A stretch of 64,000 nt of DNA from Cladobotryum mycophilum. Lineage: Eukaryota; Ascomycota; Sordariomycetes; Hypocreales; Hypocreaceae. Shown here one piece after another: positions 47,101 to 58,887 of the stretch. A program made the translations under genes and the position numbers. Location of the stretch: NCBI GenBank assembly GCA_036429605.1, contig JAVFKD010000016.1, positions 1,054,001 to 1,118,000 of the forward strand, in the 5' to 3' direction. The notes under the pieces were generated by a model, which ran no database searches, had not been told where the DNA came from, and saw only the letters and a list, made by a program, of their open reading frames with translations. The first letter of the stretch is position 1. Each line of letters opens with the position of its first letter.

Positions 47101-48497
47101 CTCACGCTCGCTCACGCACGCACGCACACACTTACTCGCAACCCGCTCCCCCTGCAACAAGTCCTGCATGCCCTAGTCGAAGAGCATGACCAGTGAGCCA
47201 CTGATGGCACGGCTGGCTTCTTAGTTCAAGCTAGTTGCTGTGCATGGCTTGACGCTAACTTGTATCACGCAGCTATCTCACATGCCATATTAGGATGCTT
47301 TTGGAATTGATCGCTCTCATGCCATGGGAGGCTTGCGTAACTCGACCTGTCGCATCCGACTGGGCAAAGAGAGAGAGGGAGAGAAGAGAAACTAACAAGA
47401 AAATTCTGATAAGGCTTGTTTCTCCGTTTGCCACTCCTTGCACGGCAGTAACGGAAAATAAACTTAACTCGGTGAGATGACACACACATGCTAAAGGCTC
47501 AAAGGTCTTAGGGACTTGTTTGTGGGACTTGAGACCACAAGGAGGCGTTCGGAGCTGAATGGAAGGGGGGGGTGGACCGTTGGGGCTGAAAAGGCAAGAC
47601 AAGGACGCCGAGGAGAGACAAGATGACCAGAACCTCTCGAGCGTAGGATCGGTCGGCGGAGAGAAAAGGCTTCCAATTGTTCTTCTGGCCTTGCCCGGTG
47701 GGGGGAGAAGAGAGGGGGAGAGGAGGGGACTGATGGGCTCAAAGACTGGATTCATGGCCAGGCTTGCGAAACATCCTGGAATGGATTTCTGTGCTAATGG
47801 TTAGCGCGACAGCTACCCCGTCTGGGCGGCAAGCTGCCAATCCGGACTAAGAGGGAGGAACCTGCGGTGGGTGGGTTATGGTTGATGAACCGTCGTGGCG
47901 CTGAACCTGTAGCGTGATTGAGCCGTTTTGCAACCTGTAGGTGGCTTGAGATGGCTTGGGAGGGATGGATGGACGGATGGATACCTACCTCATTGTGTGA
48001 AGGAGACGAAGCAGATGAAGAAGAAGAAGGAAGAAGGGGGAGTGTTTCTTAGATCTCCCTGGCGTGTGGTTGCGGACTACTGTGATTCTCCGTTTTCCGC
48101 GCGCGCCCGAGGAAAGAAGCTTTAGAAGCGCTTGCCGAAACTCCTTCCCACCTGAAATGAGAACATACCAATTGAAGCCAAGCAAAACCTACAAGTAACA
48201 TGGACAGTGCAGGAGCAGGAGGTAACTTGGCAACTCCCTTAATTGGTAGGAAGAAAACTAAAAAGTCTCTTGCAGCAAGCAATCTAATAAACCCAACAAG
48301 CTGAATCGGGCAGTTTCACACTCCAGGCTCGGCTACCAACGGTGGCGCTCGGAACCGACAAGGAGAAGAATTTAAATTATCAAGGAATAAATCACAAATT
48401 CAAAGGGCTTGTCGTGTTTGCAAGAGTTACCGGTATGTATCAACTAAAGCCGTTGGTTCTCGGGTTTCAAACGTTCAAAGGGCAAACAGTAACCAAC

Positions 48498-48500
<3 letters not shown>

Positions 48501-48528
<28 letters not shown>
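48501..48528. repeat. (GT)14 microsatellite
   Basis: Perfect dinucleotide repeat followed by a GA/AGAG-rich stretch. Confidence 0.96.
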
Positions 48529-49057
48529 CAAGTGTGGAAAGAGAGAGAGACAGCGACAGAGAGAGAAAGAAAGAGATGATGGCCCAACTGTCAGATTCCC
48601 AAGATACTACGCAGTAGCTTCTTCTACTAGCAGCAAACTCAACATGCCAACATACGAATACGGAAGGCGCTAGTGACTGCAAGAGAGAGGATACAAGTTA
48701 TTTAATGAATTTATCGCAAAGTGCATGATATGATGCGATTTGAAAAGCCCTCGCATCGATACCTCGGTCTGTCTTGTGACGACAACTCATAAGACCGGAA
48801 GAAGAACGGCCTCTGAACCGGAGGATTGTCTCCCGCACATGGTACAGTTACGATGTGCATGCTCTTTTCAAACAGTACAGCAGGGAAATAATAGTTGAAT
48901 GGGTCAAAGTTATGTTACATGCTTCCATATTAAAAAATTAAAAAATAAATAAAAAGGCTTACCAGCGGGCGCAGCTCTGGCTCTCGCGTCAACAGGAGCT
49001 CGAAGCCCCGCCCGTTCATGAAAATTCATTCCCAGCGGCACGGACTCAATATTCTTT

Positions 49058-49063
<6 letters not shown>

Positions 49064-49090
<27 letters not shown>
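49064..49090. repeat. (AT)13 dinucleotide repeat
   Basis: Perfect alternating AT in an otherwise ordinary intergenic region. Confidence 0.95.
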
Positions 49091-51540
49091 GATACATGTC
49101 TACCTTGGTAGTACATACAGTGCAAGTATGTAGGCGTGTGTATGAATAGACTCACATGTAATTAATGATTATGATTCTTATTGTTGTTGCTGCCCCTTTC
49201 CAAGATTGAAAGCTGCAGATTAAAACAAACCAGAAAAGGAGCCGATATTCCTGGAGGAATGGCTAATAACCGCTCCAGCATGAACGAGCCTCTAGAGGTA
49301 TTGGCATTTAGTACTGTATGGAGCATGGAGCTTCGGGTACTGCAGTTTGCAGTATAAGCCACCGAGATGACGTCGCTACAATACGGGGAGGTATGTACTC
49401 TGTAACGTGCTAGCTTTTATCCTCTGGATAAATATCCATGACCATGAACACAGCCCGGACATTTGACTCAGTTGATGAATAAGTACTTGTAATACAAGGG
49501 AGAGGTGGCGATTGTCTTGAACCTTTGTTTCAATTTCTCACAAATCTTTTTTTCTTTTCTTCTCCTTGTCTTTGCCACGCGCGTAACGGAAATAGCATAC
49601 AGAATAGTATCTGTCCGTTGAAAACGTTTTCATCAGTGGGTGACATGTCAAGCACGTATACGGAGAACGGAGTGGAACGTGACCAAAGTACAATCCCTAC
49701 ATCCATGGATCCATGCCATGCGTCCCTTGAAGCTGTGGCTCCCCCTCAGTGGAATGAAGACCAAACACGAGCTGCTGGTTGGTAAAGGTACTTACTTTCC
49801 GGGGGTAGTGACCGATCAGTCTCTGCACGGAAGTGCACGGGGTGGCCATAGCGCGAGCAGCTTTTCGATGCTAGCTTGACAGGGTTGCGTTCGCTCTCTC
49901 ATTTTCCTTCTGCTGGGCTATAGCTTTATGGCTTTTTGCTTGCTTGCGTCCACGGGCATGAGCATGGCATGGGCTCCTCTTCTCTCTCACTCTCTCTCAC
50001 TGCGAGTGTTCCATTCACCCCTTGTTGGCCTGACCCTGCTCAAGCCCTGTTTTGCCTTGCCTCGCCTTGCCTTGCCTGCCCCCTCGTGGGTCATGTCCCT
50101 TTTCACGTTACCTTGGTAAGTGTTAATCCATGGTCTTGGCCTTTTTTCTTTTTTTGTTACCCTTCTCTTCCCCCTCCATGCCTTGTCACATCCATCTTCT
50201 TCTTCTTCTTTTTGCCTGCAACCGGTGCTTTTGCCGGGGCTCTGCAACAACGGATTCTCACTAAAATAAGCGACGCGCAGCTTTTTACTACCTAGTACCT
50301 TGACCTTGACTAGTGCCATACGACGTCTCTCTTTCGACTATTGCCCTAAACTCTTGGCTCCAGGTTTGCCAGGTCCCTGATGGGGCATCCTTTCAGGCAG
50401 GTCAGTAAGAACCTAGTAATTAAGACCCTTGGTGACGTCGTTGGATGGTCAATTCTGTGCCGTGCGTCGGATGAGAGCTGCGTCTTGAAGTGAAGTGAGT
50501 GGTGAATGCTGACTCGTTTTCTAAACGGACTCTGCTTTAGCTTGATGTTGCCGTGGAGAGAGTACAGAGTACGGAGCGAGCATGTACTTGGTAAAAGTGC
50601 AGGAAATGCGCTCAAGCTGCATGGATGTATCTCCTTTGGCGCTGCTATGTTGCGCACAATATACCGACATGAAATTGATGACCGTACATACATGCAAAAT
50701 CTGTCCCCAAGCCTTACCTATGGAGCACTCAAGCACTGTCATGTCATATTATAGCGAACTGCAGTGATGCCGCTACTGCATCGTGCCCTTTAAACTCCCA
50801 TCCCTGGCGCCCTTTTCCCTTCCCCCTCCATCCTGCTGTCTCCCCCGCGCGGCGCAACCTCTTTCTCTCTCACTCTCTCTCTCGCTCACTCTACCTACTG
50901 CCTGCTGGGTATCTCGCTCACGCACACGCCTCTTTGACACCCCCCGGACCTGCGCCTCTTACAGCCAACCATCATCAATCGTCATCCTCTTGGCCATCCC
51001 ACCCATCCACCCATCCATCCGCGCATCCACATTCAAACCAACAAAGGCTATCATCATCCATCATTTCAATTTTTTTCTTGGGGTCACCCCTCCTCCTGGT
51101 TGACGAGCTAAATTAATTGATGGATGGATGGCTTTTGAATTGCTTGGTTGATTGACTGATTGATTGATTGCTGTGGTACCTAGTACCTAGTAGGTATCGT
51201 GGTTCGTGGCGGCTCCTTCTATACCATCTTCTTTTTTTCTGTTATTTTCTTTTTCCTCTCGTTCCCTCCCTCCCTCTCCAGGCACGCACACACATGAACT
51301 CATACACGCACATACACACACACACATAATACGCACATACGATACGATACCGAGAATCGAAACAAAAGGGATGCGCATCTTGATCCCGTTGACGCCAACA
51401 TTTTCCATGTCGTAATCCGACTCTCTTCATCCGATCAGAATCAAATCAAATCAAATCATATACCATACCTGCCCTTTGTCCTGTCCATTCTCTCTCTCTC
51501 TCTTTCTCTCTCGGGCCACACACGCCATGGGCTACTGATG

Positions 51541-52990
51541 TCTCTGCTTTTTCCCGCACCCCTGCTCATCGAACCTCGTCTTCCTCGTTCTTCGTTCGAC
51601 CTCCACTCCTCTCACCCCGACCGACCCATCATCGTGCCGAGCAGGGCAAACATCCACCTCTTCGACTATTACTCACACTCGACTGCTACTACTCCGTAAC
51701 CGTCCCTCCATTAAGCCATCAATACCCACACCCTTAACCCCAACCAACCAACCAGCTCGCCACCCACACACACCACACCAAAACGCACCGAGCACCAGAC
51801 ACACGCACACACACACACATCTCACATACGCCATTATTCCCAAACTACAACGCTACTTTCTAACGTACGACATACATACTGCCTGCCTTACCCTTACCTT
51901 GCTTGATTTCCTGCTTGCTGCTAACGCTCAACGCTGCTTCTGCCGCCGCCGCCGCTACCTCCAAAACGTACATACAGTACATTGTCTGCACCCATTACAA
52001 ACCATTGCCGCTACCCTCGCATTCTCTTCTCCTCCAAAATCTCCACAACCACCACAACACCACCACCACCCTCCTCCTCCTCACACAACCATCACCCGCC
52101 GATACTTTCGCGCGCCCACACATCCGGCCAAGGTCCCCAAGCAAGTCAATCGCGCGCCATTCAGTCCATCGTCGCCATCGTCGTCGTGCCTCTACAGTTG
52201 CGCTTCGTTTTACCGTCTCAGTATCCACCGCATTGTCTTCGAGTCGCGCTGCTTCTGATATCATCATCGCCACTACTGCATTGTCCCCGAAGACACGCGC
52301 AAGTCGCCAGATAGACGACGCTGGTCGCTCGTGTTTCCTCACTGCGCTGCCCTTGCGATCGTCATTGTCGCCATCTCTGTCGCTGTCGCACACGCGCTTG
52401 CGCGCCCCTCGTCCGCACTCAACGGACCAAGAATAAAAAGGTAAAAACAAGATTCCATCCACACACTCTTTCCCCTTGGAAAACCAAAAACACAAAAGAG
52501 AAAGCAATCCTTCCCGTGCCTTTGCGCGGCCAATATCGGCTGCCCCAAACTCTCTGGTTTGTGCGTTTGCTTTGCGCTCTCGATTTCTCCCTGTCTATCC
52601 CTCCATCTATCCGGTCTACTCCTCCTCGCCATCCATCTCGCCATCCATCCATCCATCCCCCCATCCCTCCATCCCTACCCTACCCTACCCTACCCGCCTG
52701 TGCTTCGTTGCGCCGCGCCGCACCGCGCTGCTGCAACTGTACGTACTTGCGCTGCCGTCTGTCTGTTTCCGGATCTCGCCGCTGGCCAGCCGACACACCC
52801 TTCCACGCCCCCTTGGAAGCCAACCACATGCATGGTTAAGCCTGCTCTGTCTGCACATCTTCCATCCTTGAACTGGTCAATCCAACTATTTCACGACACG
52901 TCGCCGTCACTGTCACCGTCGTCGTCGCTGCCGTTGTTGTTGTTGTCGTTGTTGTTGTCGCTGCTGCTGGCTCGGATCTGATCTCCTGCC
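51541..52990 (+). promoter_or_regulatory. Inferred 1.4-kb 5' leader of the SWP82-like gene: ATG-free, then two uORFs
   Basis: I read 51541-52827 base by base and find no ATG on the plus strand in 1,287 nt; about 20 are expected at equal base use, and roughly 10 even allowing for C-rich composition. It begins just after a CT-rich tract (51490-51511). The first ATGs are at 52828 (uORF 52828-52839, three codons) and 52832 (uORF 52832-52981, 49 codons, Leu/Ser-rich). The second uORF ends 9 nt before the main ATG. This pattern points to a long transcribed leader under selection against upstream starts, possibly with leader introns. Other ATG-less open frames here are not coding. Confidence 0.65.
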
Positions 52991-55388
52991 ATGTACTCCG
53001 CACAGCCAACGGGCGCCGATGGTGCGACAATCAATCCCGCTGCTCTCAACTCTGGTGAGTTATCTTCAATTTTCTGTCTCTTAAACTGCTATTTTGTCTG
53101 GTCGCAACCCCTCCTCCTCGACTTTTCCCTTATCCCCGCCGGTTCTTTCTGTGATCGCACGCAGTTACCACATCCTTCAATTCATCACCAAATCATCCGC
53201 AGTCGTTGTCGCGCATGCCGCTGTATGGCGCTTACGCGCGCGCTCCTGATTCCCAGCCCGCCATGCCCGCCGCGACTCGCTCCTCGTCCTCTTTTCGCCG
53301 CGCAGCAATGCTAATTTGTTGATCGTAACAGACCTCAGTAATTCGTTACCTAGGGGCATCAAGCGGAGTCGCTCCCCGGATAGCTTCGACCCGCACCGGC
53401 CTGGCGATGACGGTATGTCGCCGAACGATCTTGTGTAACTCGGGTTGTGCGCCGCGTTCCACTGTGACTCCGGATCCCATCTCATATTACATGCTGTTTT
53501 GTGAAACGCCGTGCAAAAAAAACCGATTACCACAAACGAAAGAAGCCGGGAATGATTGCTACAATCAAAATGCTGTGTAGGGAAATTGCGCGCTGACTCG
53601 TCTTTGTGCTCTATAGGTCTCCCCCATATCCAAGCCAAACGAATAAGGCCAATGAAGGCCGCTCGAACATCAGGGAGCCTCTCCGAGGCGCCGGGGCAGG
53701 CGCCCGGCCCGGCAGCCCCTCAATCGAACCCGCCGCCTCAGACTCCCCAGTCTCAGAGCACCACGCTCCCAGCCCAGTCGACGCCTGCCTACCCGGCCCC
53801 GCCTACGCAAATGCCCCCCAAGACTACTCCAACCAAGTCAACCCTTAAAGCCTTACCAACCGTTCGAGACCATACCACCGATCAGCTTAATACGACGGGC
53901 GACGAGTATATTCCCCGTGAGACGGACGAATTTGGCGAGAAGAAAGTGATGTCGAATGGTCACCTTCTCGGCAATCGTCAGTATCGATGCCGTACTTTTT
54001 TGGTTCCAAATCGCGGAGATAAACTTTTCATGCTTGCGACTGAATGCGCAAGGGTTCTGGGATACCGAGACTCATACCTCCTGTTCAATAAGAACAGGTC
54101 GCTGTACAAGATCATTGCCAGCCAGGCTGAAAAAGACGACCTTGTTCAACAGGAGATTCTGCCATTTTCATATCGCTCCAGGCAGATTGCCATTGTTACC
54201 GCTCGGTCCATGTTCCGGCAATTTGGAAGCCGTGTCATTGAAAATGGTCGTCGAGTCCGGGATGACTACTGGGAGACCAAGGCTCGTAAACAGGGTTTCA
54301 CGGAAGCCGATCCTGCGGGAGAGAAGAGGCCGGGAGCAGCCAAGGCCAGAGAGGCAGCTGAAGCCGCGCAGAACAACGTCTTGCTGAGCGGTCAACATAC
54401 AGAGATTGTCTACAACAACACCCCCGGACCGTATCCTGGAGCACCACAGCCCCATCTCGTTCAAGGTATGATAGGAGGTCCACCTGGAAGTACAACAAGA
54501 ATGCCCGCATTAACCGTCGGGCCAGACCTGAGCGACAACAGACCTAGAGACTACGGAGGGATCGTCAAGGGTGGCCCTCGTCAGGAGATCACCGGACCGC
54601 CATACCAAGATCAGACCAGGCCAGCCCCCATCGGAGAAATCCATTCCCAGGCTCACCATGCCGCCGAGTTTAACCGGTCTGTAAACCAGCAACGGGACAT
54701 GCGCGGCGACTATCTCCAAGGTATCTGGCGACGACCCCACGAGCAGCCTGCTTCGTCCAATATCAGCCAACCTGTTGCCTCCAGTGAGACGACAATTCCG
54801 ACCACTCGGCCATCCAATTCGCCCCACACCACTGCCGCTGGCATCAGCCAACCAGGCGCTGTATCCTCCCAGAGTCCCCAAATGATGATGACTGCTCCTC
54901 CATACTCGCAGTCCATCAATGCCCAAAACACCCTCGGTCAGGCTCCGATCAGAGGTATGGCCCCTTCTCCCACCCAGTCGAGCAGCAAGAAGCCAATACC
55001 GTCTTTGCCAGGGTCCACGGGTAGCATGAACGCGGGTCCAACGAGCTACAACTATCAGCAACAAAACCAGGCAATGTGGTCTCAGAGCCCACAGGCTCCG
55101 CAACACAATTACAACAGCTACACTACGCAAGCACAGCCCCCACACCCATCCCAATCCCCAGCCTCCCACCTTCGCCAGCCAAGCACTGGTCAGATGCAGC
55201 CAAACATGCAATTTCCCGGGATGGGCAGCATGCAGTATAGTGCCGGCCAAGGCATGTACTCTGCCGATCAAACGCCCCGCCAATACATGCCTCAGACTGC
55301 TCCCGGTGCACCATCTGGCTCGCAGGCTTGGTCCAGCCAACACCCGCAACCTCAGCAGTGGTGGACGCCCCAGCAGCAGCCCCAATAG
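52991..55388 (+). CDS. SWP82: SWI/SNF-type remodelling subunit, Rsc7/Swp82 family (SWP82-like)
   Basis: Three exons (52991-53054, 53332-53412, 53617-55388; introns 277 and 204 bp, both phase 1) give 638 residues. The core domain (about residues 140-260) carries DEYIPRETDEFGEKKVM, YRCRTFLVPNRGDKLFMLATECAR, LGYRDSYLLFNKNRSLYKII and ILPFSYRSRQIAIVTARSMFRQFGSRVI, clearly related to the RSC7 gene at 2133-4114. It differs in lacking the AT-hook, acidic N-terminus and the GVYDIHTN block, and has a long disordered Gln/Pro/Ser/Met-rich tail (about residues 300-638). In yeast, Swp82 is the SWI/SNF counterpart of Rsc7, so SWI/SNF membership is inferred. Exon 1-2 joints give NPAALNS|DLSNSLPRG and PGDDG|LPHIQAKR. 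A C6 run at 53814-53819 is read in frame here. Confidence 0.9.
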
Positions 55389-57403
55389 ATGTTGGTAGCG
55401 TTGGAGCGGGCCCGTTAGATAGGTCAACCGTTATGGAAGAAAACCATGGCGTGTTCGATATCGGGGCCAGTTTGTTACGGCCGGATATTTCTGCACATTT
55501 TGTTTGAGGGGATGAAACGTTGCTTTTGGACTGAGCTCCTGCAGTACTTCTGATACCCCAAGCATTGTAGGTTTGGTTGGAGTGGCTATCTGCTTTTTTG
55601 GGCTTGCAGCCCTATTGAAATTGCTCGCAGCATGTGGCCCTGGTGGGATAGAGGAGTCTAGGGAGGTCAGAACATTTTCTTGTTTATGGGTCAGTCCAGC
55701 AGGAGCGTCGTTCTGAAACCAAACTCTTTCGACGTCTATTGCTATCAACATTCTTTGATTTTCAACAGCCAAACTGAACGAGGCATGTTATGATTGGACT
55801 TTATTTTCATTGGTGGGTTTATGAATGAGGAAGTCTTGCATCGCATCTCTTCACTGGCCAGTGCTTTTTCTTCTTCTCTTTTATTTGGGGGCAAAGCAAA
55901 TTGGGCTTTGCTATTGATACCACTTGGGTTTCTTGGGATATCGGATATGTTTAAGAGGATTTGGTCTTTGTCTCCAGAAAGCGATACCAGGGCAGCCATC
56001 TGTTTTGAACAACGCTTTATGAGTATGACTCGAAGAGCGCCAGGCAGATATGTCGTGCCATTGTTATGTTTTCTTTCGACTCAAGCTATGCTTCTGGTTC
56101 CCCTTTATGCCGCAGTAACATCAACGAGTTGGTATTCTTGGCTTGTGTAGATGTCTGCTGGAGGAAAGCGGATATCTGAGAAAGGGTTTAAGCCTTTGTT
56201 TCTTTTACTGGAATTTAATGCTCCCGTCTTATTTTTCTTTACACACTCTTTTGTCGTTGGAAGGTTTACCCTTTGACTCCCCTATCCACGGACGACCAAG
56301 CATGTGATGGCTCAACGCTTCAATGCTATTGGGCGGCTCAAAGTCTTTTGGTTTGTTTGGTCTGTTGATCGTTGGTGCATTTTGGTTGGAATCGTCTGCT
56401 TCGCATTGGATATCATTTGGCAAGGGAATCTGGGAAGGGAATTGTATGTACGCTGGAAACTCGGCACTTGTCTAATGTCAAGACATGGTGGCTTTCTCGT
56501 TTCTCCGCTACAGTGGAATGTTTTCTGTTTTTTTGTTCTGTTTTCATCGAATTATCTTGACACCCCTCGCGTATTGTGCATATCGTTTCATTTTCCTTGT
56601 CTTTTTTCTCCTTCTCTTTTATGCCTCAACTGCATTTGGTCGGTAGAGGAGCCTAGCAGGTTTTTACTACACCTTTTTTCCTCTGATGTGTGTGCCTACA
56701 AAGTTTTTGTTATATTTGTTGTGAATACTTTATCTTTTTTGGAATATCCTTGCTGGATGAGGAGAAAATTTTCGGGCATACATAGCATAGGGGGGATGTG
56801 TGGGATCGTTGGGTGTGGCTCTTTGTGTGATTTTGGATCTTTGTTTTCTTTTGGAAAGGGGATGGTGGTATTGGCAGGGAGGTGAGGGATAAGGGAGGAT
56901 GGTTATTGGGTTTATGATTCCTATTTCTTTGTGTCGTGTGTATCTGGGAGATGTTTAGTTGGAGGACAATTTTTAAGTATATTTTATTTGGCAAGCTGCT
57001 TTTTGGTCCCTTGGTGAAGTGTGTGATATATGTAGGTGTGTGTGTGTGTGTGATGAACATGTGTGCTTCAAGAGTTAAAGGTAGTGTACAATAACTCGAA
57101 TTTTGCATATAGTAGACTTAGTAGCTTGTTACAATTGTTGGATAAAGTTTAAGAGCATTGCGATGACACAGGGGATAGGATGGAATCTGAGATGATAATG
57201 ATGGATGGACAAATGAGGGGGAGTTCTATTAATGCATTTTGTTGGTGATGCCTTGCCATGGGTTCATTCAAGTCATTATGGGCGCGCAAGCGAGAGATTC
57301 AGTGGTTGATGTGCATTCGTGAGAGGATGTTTGTCTACATAAATTGAGCCATGACAAGGAAAGGAAGTGAATAAAGTGGCAGATAGATTCCCCAGCTTGA
57401 AGC
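55389..57403. other. Intergenic between convergent SWP82-like and DPB4
   Basis: No gene is supported in 2 kb. The plus strand is T/TTTG-rich from about 55790 to 57000, as in long fungal 3' flanks; open frames there (for example 56304-56885) are hydrophobic by composition and show no family motif. Confidence 0.55.
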
Positions 57404-58838
57404 TCAGTCACTCTCATCACCGTCCAACGCCTCATCGGCATCCTCTTTACGATGCCTCTCCTCCAACGCGTCCTGCGTCTCATCACCGCTTGCCTGGCCG
57501 CCTCCCTCCCCTCCCTCTTCCTCCCCTTCCTCCTCCTCTTCTTCCTCCTCCTGCACTTCCTCCTCGTCTTCGTCCTCATCCTCATCCACTACGTCGTCAT
57601 CCTGCACCTCGGCATCGGGCTCCTCGTCCGTCTCACCTCCATCGCCCACGGCGGCAGTGATGGTGGAGGTGTCGACGCGCTGCTTCTTGGCTGCGCGGGG
57701 GCCGGATGAGGAGGAGGAGGACGCGGCTGCGGCGTCGGACATGGCGGTGGTGTCTGCCATTTCGGTGTCGTCGCCGGCGGGCTTGGTGGTTTTGACTTTT
57801 TGGCGGTAGTTTGTCCGTTTCTCGGTCTGTATGGCGTTGAACTCTGTACATGGATTAGGTGAGTTTTTTTTTTTGGCACGGAGGAAGGGAAAATGAGTTG
57901 TGAAGAAAGGGGGTTTGGCCGTTCTCCATCACAAGGCTGAAATGAGAGAGAGAGAGAGAGAGAGAGAGATACGAATCACCTCCTCTGGGACTTGAGAGAT
58001 GGATGCAAAGGGGGAAAGGGGGAATGAAGCAAGCTTCGCGTCTAAAACGTACTTGCAAACTCGGCCTCAAGACGTTCCTTGAGGAACCCAAACTCAGTGT
58101 CATCTAGTGCTTTGAAGACATCCCCAGGTAAGAGCGTCTTTTTGCCCGCAGCAACCGTGTTTTCATTTGCACTAAAAACAAAATTAGTTCAAAAAAGGTT
58201 TCGTATTGTCATTGTTGTTTGTCGATGGACAGCAGAAGAAGATGGCTCAGGAAAGTCATGATGAAGCCATGGAGGAGGAGGGGGTGTAGATGAATGACAT
58301 TTCATATGAATGAATGAGAGGGTAAACGGCCCCATATAAGAGAAAAAAAAGGGGGGGAGGTTCAACGTACTGTGCTGCCAGGTAGCTGATGAAGACGGTT
58401 GCGCTCTTGCTCAGAGCCAAGATGGCATTGCCTTGGATCTGGGTATTAGGGGGTAAGATGCCCTTGGCAAGTCGAGTTATAATGGACTTGGGTAGACTCA
58501 GGTCCTATATATAGTCTTTTCATCAGCCTTTTTTATTCCCACGAGTTCCAACAAAAAAATCAAGACCCCTCCTCGTCTTTGGTCCTATATCATAGTAGGG
58601 GTATCTCGGTCCAATCTAGCCGGTTGATAATGTCTAGAGAGCAGAGGGAGGGAGGACACCATACCTCTATCGTCACGGGCTCCTTGTCTGCCTTGTCCGA
58701 TTTATCTCCCTTGTCCGTCTTATCCTTCTTCTCCTGCGGCTGGGCCGCCTTGCTCCCCGGCGAGGTGGCATCAGCAGGGGCCAGCGGTGGTGGTGCTGCT
58801 GCTGCTGGCGTTGTGCTCTCTGACTTGCGGGGTGGCAT
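57404..58838 (-). CDS. DPB4: DNA polymerase epsilon subunit D (DPB4/POLE3), histone-fold protein
   Basis: Four exons on the minus strand (58838-58665, 58504-58371, 58171-58053, 57843-57404; introns 160, 199 and 209 bp) give 288 residues. Dpb4 pairs with Dpb3 as an H2A/H2B-like dimer in DNA polymerase epsilon and also occurs in ISW2/CHRAC remodellers. A Pro/Ala and Lys/Asp-rich N-terminus leads to the histone fold (about residues 58-140): DLSLPKSIITRLAKGILPPNTQIQ, ALSKSATVFISYLAAHANEN, GKKTLLPGDVFKALDDTEFG and FLKERLEAEFAKFNAIQ. The C-terminus is strongly acidic over about 70 residues, interrupted by Ser- and Gly-rich stretches, longer than in yeast. All splice joints restore the family sequence. 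The exon 1 donor is GTATGG. Introns contain a GA microsatellite and a long purine tract. Confidence 0.94.
57944..57969. repeat. (GA)13 in DPB4 intron 3
   Basis: Perfect dinucleotide repeat within the 209-bp third intron of DPB4. Confidence 0.95.
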
Positions 58839-58852
58839 TTTTCCTGATGGTG

Positions 58853-58854
<2 letters not shown>

Positions 58855-58884
<30 letters not shown>
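58855..58884. repeat. (GT)15 immediately upstream of the DPB4 start
   Basis: It begins 17 bp upstream of the DPB4 ATG, so it should lie in the 5' leader, read as CA repeats in the mRNA. The rest of 58839-59686 has no gene. Confidence 0.93.

Positions 58885-58887
<3 letters not shown>

Larger units (their letters stand above)
40887..51540. other. Gene-free region of about 10.6 kb between DIS3 and the SWP82-like leader
   Basis: Beyond the DIS3 promoter I can support no gene on either strand: open frames are short, overlapping and without recognisable motifs. It contains C13 (41928-41940), G/A-rich imperfect repeats (43013-43200), (GT)14 at 48501-48528, (TA)13 at 49064-49090, and CT-rich tracts at 50860-50890 and 51490-51511 that look like promoter elements for the rightward gene. 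No tRNA, 5S rRNA or transposon ends were recognised. Confidence 0.6.

Noticed and set aside
51903..52436. Open frame of 177 codons upstream of the SWP82-like gene
   Set aside because: It has no ATG anywhere inside; its openness comes from C/T-rich composition.
52673..52695. CCCTA tandem repeat resembling telomeric sequence
   Set aside because: Only four units of a 5-mer; the usual fungal telomere unit is the 6-mer CCCTAA, and the locus is flanked by normal leader sequence and genes.
56304..56885. 193-codon hydrophobic open frame between SWP82-like and DPB4
   Set aside because: T-rich 3' flank sequence gives Phe/Leu/Val-rich translations; no motif, no promoter, and it sits in a convergent intergenic region.
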